A stretch of 64,000 bases of DNA from Archangium violaceum (lineage in GTDB: Bacteria; Myxococcota; Myxococcia; Myxococcales; Myxococcaceae): NCBI RefSeq assembly GCF_016859125.1, contig NZ_CP069338.1, forward strand, positions 12,613,855 to 12,677,854, read 5' to 3'. The notes below the pieces were generated by a model, which was not told where the DNA came from, ran no database searches, and worked only from the letters and a program-made list of their open reading frames with translations. The position numbers and the translations under genes are program-made. This document shows, in pieces, positions 62,825-64,000 of this stretch; the first letter of the stretch is position 1; each line of letters starts with the position of its first letter.

Positions 62825-64000
62825 TGTCCACCCCCAGCCCCACCGAGACGTAGGCCCCCGGCCGGAGTGTCCCTACCGTCTCTGGAAACAGCTGCGTCCC
62901 TCCCGTGCCCAGCGCGTACAGGCGCCCCCCGAGAAAGCGCCACTGCATCTCCGCCGCTGCAAGGTAGCGCACCCCAGGCTGTCCCAGGCCCACCGCCAGC
63001 CCCTTCACGGCCACCTCCACGTTGCGGCCCCACACCTGCACCGCCACGCGCCCGTCCACGTCCAAGCGGCCCCAGGTGAAGGCCTCCGCGCCCAGCGACA
63101 GCTGCAAGTGCCGTTGCAGCCCGCCGTAGTGCACGTCATCCCAGCCAACCACCGCCTCGCCGTAGACAGAGAAGCCGTCCGGAAAGGGCGCCTCGGCCAG
63201 AGGCACGCCCTCGGGGCCCACGGCCCGGAAGCGTGCCAGCTCGTAGTCTGGGCCGAAGAAGCCTTGTCGGAAGCCGCCGTGCTGCCGGCGCACCTCCAGC
63301 CGCAACTTCATGTCCAACGTGCTCGTCACCGCGTCCGCTCCCACTCCCGCCACCAGGCCCCACGCGCCGCCCACTCCCGGCCGCCCGCCCCAGCCGGCCA
63401 GCAGGTGCGCCTCAAAGCCCCGGCGCACCACCACCACCGCTGTCCCGTCCAGGTGCGCCAGCGTCACCGGCGGTGACTTACCCCCGGCCCTGCCCCACTC
63501 ATGCACCGCCGACAGTCCCAGTGTGTAGCGCCCCCGCTGCCTCGGCGGGCCGGTGAAGACGTGCGCCACATCCAGCTCGGCTTGCGCCCCCATGAGGCGC
63601 GCGCCCAGTACGTCCGAGGCGAAGGCCTCCACATACAAGGGGCCCACGGCACCCGTGAGGGAGGCTCCCGCCGGGTGGTAGTCCGGGTTGGCCCGGTTGG
63701 AGTAGCGCCGCACCAGGTGCCCTGAAGCAAGGCTGTAGCTGTCCAGCGCTCCCACCCACAGCCCCACCGGGGAATTGTCCGAGCCCAGCTTCAGGGCGTG
63801 CACCAGCTGCCCCCAGTCCGACAGACTGTCCCAGTCCTCCTCGCGCACCCACCCTGCGCTCGCCTCGCCGCCCCACAGCCGCAACCTCACGGGAGCGCCC
63901 ACGTTGACTCCAAGCTCCTCGCCTCCGTCCACCAGCAGCGTCGGGCTCAGCTGCGCATAGCCCACCTGCTCTCCCGCGCCTCCTCGTGCCTGCAGCACCA
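62814..64000 (-). CDS. SitB-like barrel protein, cassette 2, N-terminus beyond window
   Basis: Frame open to the right edge; about 395 C-terminal residues are visible. Parallels the cassette 1 barrel protein strand for strand: VGYAQLSPTLLVDGGEELGV, EEDWDSLSDWGQLVHALKLG, AHLDGTAVVVVRRGFEAHLL, LDMKLRLEVRRQHGGFRQGF and the C-terminal VSVGLGVDNAR. The signal peptide should lie to the right of 64000. Overlaps the lipoprotein toxin start by 11 bases. Confidence 0.72.
   Translation of the reverse strand, partial: VLQARGGAGEQVGYAQLSPTLLVDGGEELGVNVGAPVRLRLWGGEASAGWVREEDWDSLSDWGQLVHALKLGSDNSPVGLWVGALDSYSLASGHLVRRYSNRANPDYHPAGASLTGAVGPLYVEAFASDVLGARLMGAQAELDVAHVFTGPPRQRGRYTLGLSAVHEWGRAGGKSPPVTLAHLDGTAVVVVRRGFEAHLLAGWGGRPGVGGAWGLVAGVGADAVTSTLDMKLRLEVRRQHGGFRQGFFGPDYELARFRAVGPEGVPLAEAPFPDGFSVYGEAVVGWDDVHYGGLQRHLQLSLGAEAFTWGRLDVDGRVAVQVWGRNVEVAVKGLAVGLGQPGVRYLAAAEMQWRFLGGRLYALGTGGTQLFPETVGTLRPGAYVSVGLGVDNAR

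Noticed and set aside
1..64000. CRISPR arrays, rRNA or tRNA genes
   Set aside because: No regularly spaced short repeats with unique spacers, no rRNA-like stretches and no convincing cloverleaf were found by reading. The tandem copies at 43.8-43.9 kb are only two and imperfect.

Overview
The window reads as an accessory, mobile-element-rich stretch of a high-GC myxobacterium (Myxococcota, probably suborder Cystobacterineae). The pointers are a TIGR02996 'repeat-companion' protein, a TIGR02270-DUF2169-ketosynthase-like-PAAR(DUF4150) type VI secretion accessory cluster, SitBAI-like lipoprotein toxin cassettes, Cys-rich repeat lipoproteins and a small 'cell wall protein' family I associate with myxobacteria. 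This is inference from gene families; no rRNA or tRNA gene was seen.

Layout. 1-3200 (minus): a giant CHAT-like protein running off the left edge. 3.3-7.3 kb: repeat module A, a large serine recombinase, a Doc/AbrB toxin-antitoxin pair, a spacer with palindromes, and a methyltransferase. 7.5-13.3 kb: gene remnants, a Cys-rich lipoprotein and a 1,362-residue TIGR02996/HEAT protein. 13.5-16.7 kb (minus): two polymorphic toxin/immunity modules sharing a duplicated backbone; the promoter-proximal toxin has lost its N-terminus at an IS21 insertion. 16.7-20 kb: the IS21 remnant and T1, the first copy of a transposon family called T here. 20-28.2 kb (plus): the type VI accessory operon. Its effector gene is split by an IS66 element, itself split by an IS1380 element; both carry target duplications. 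28.2-32.8 kb: two SUKH-type genes among three copies of a coding-like repeat, a zinc-finger-like protein and a TPR protein. 33-43 kb: ISAzo13, a group II intron-like fragment, a 700-residue serine recombinase, a frameshifted IS1182 transposase, a complete T2 and an IS4 remnant. 43-47 kb: a PD-(D/E)XK-like protein, gene debris, a RidA/cysteine-hydrolase/MerR operon and repeat module B. 47.4-49.7 kb: an orphan, N-truncated BrxL joined head-to-head to a zinc-ribbon fragment. 49.9-54 kb and 60.5-64 kb: two paralogous minus-strand cassettes encoding an outer-membrane-barrel-like protein, a polymorphic-toxin lipoprotein and an immunity candidate. They are separated by a hypothetical gene, T3 and an ISAs1-like fragment.

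How it fits together. Most intact non-mobile genes concern inter-bacterial conflict: SitBAI-like toxins (delivered by outer membrane exchange in Myxococcus), a type VI effector with its loading factors and immunity candidate, CDI-type toxin modules, SUKH proteins, Doc/AbrB and an orphan BREX protein. The toxins differ at their C-termini while sharing backbones, as expected for kin-discrimination loci. Repeated T copies and ISs explain much of the truncation.

Caveat: there are many single-base frameshifts, often in G/C runs. Some may be sequence errors rather than pseudogenes.
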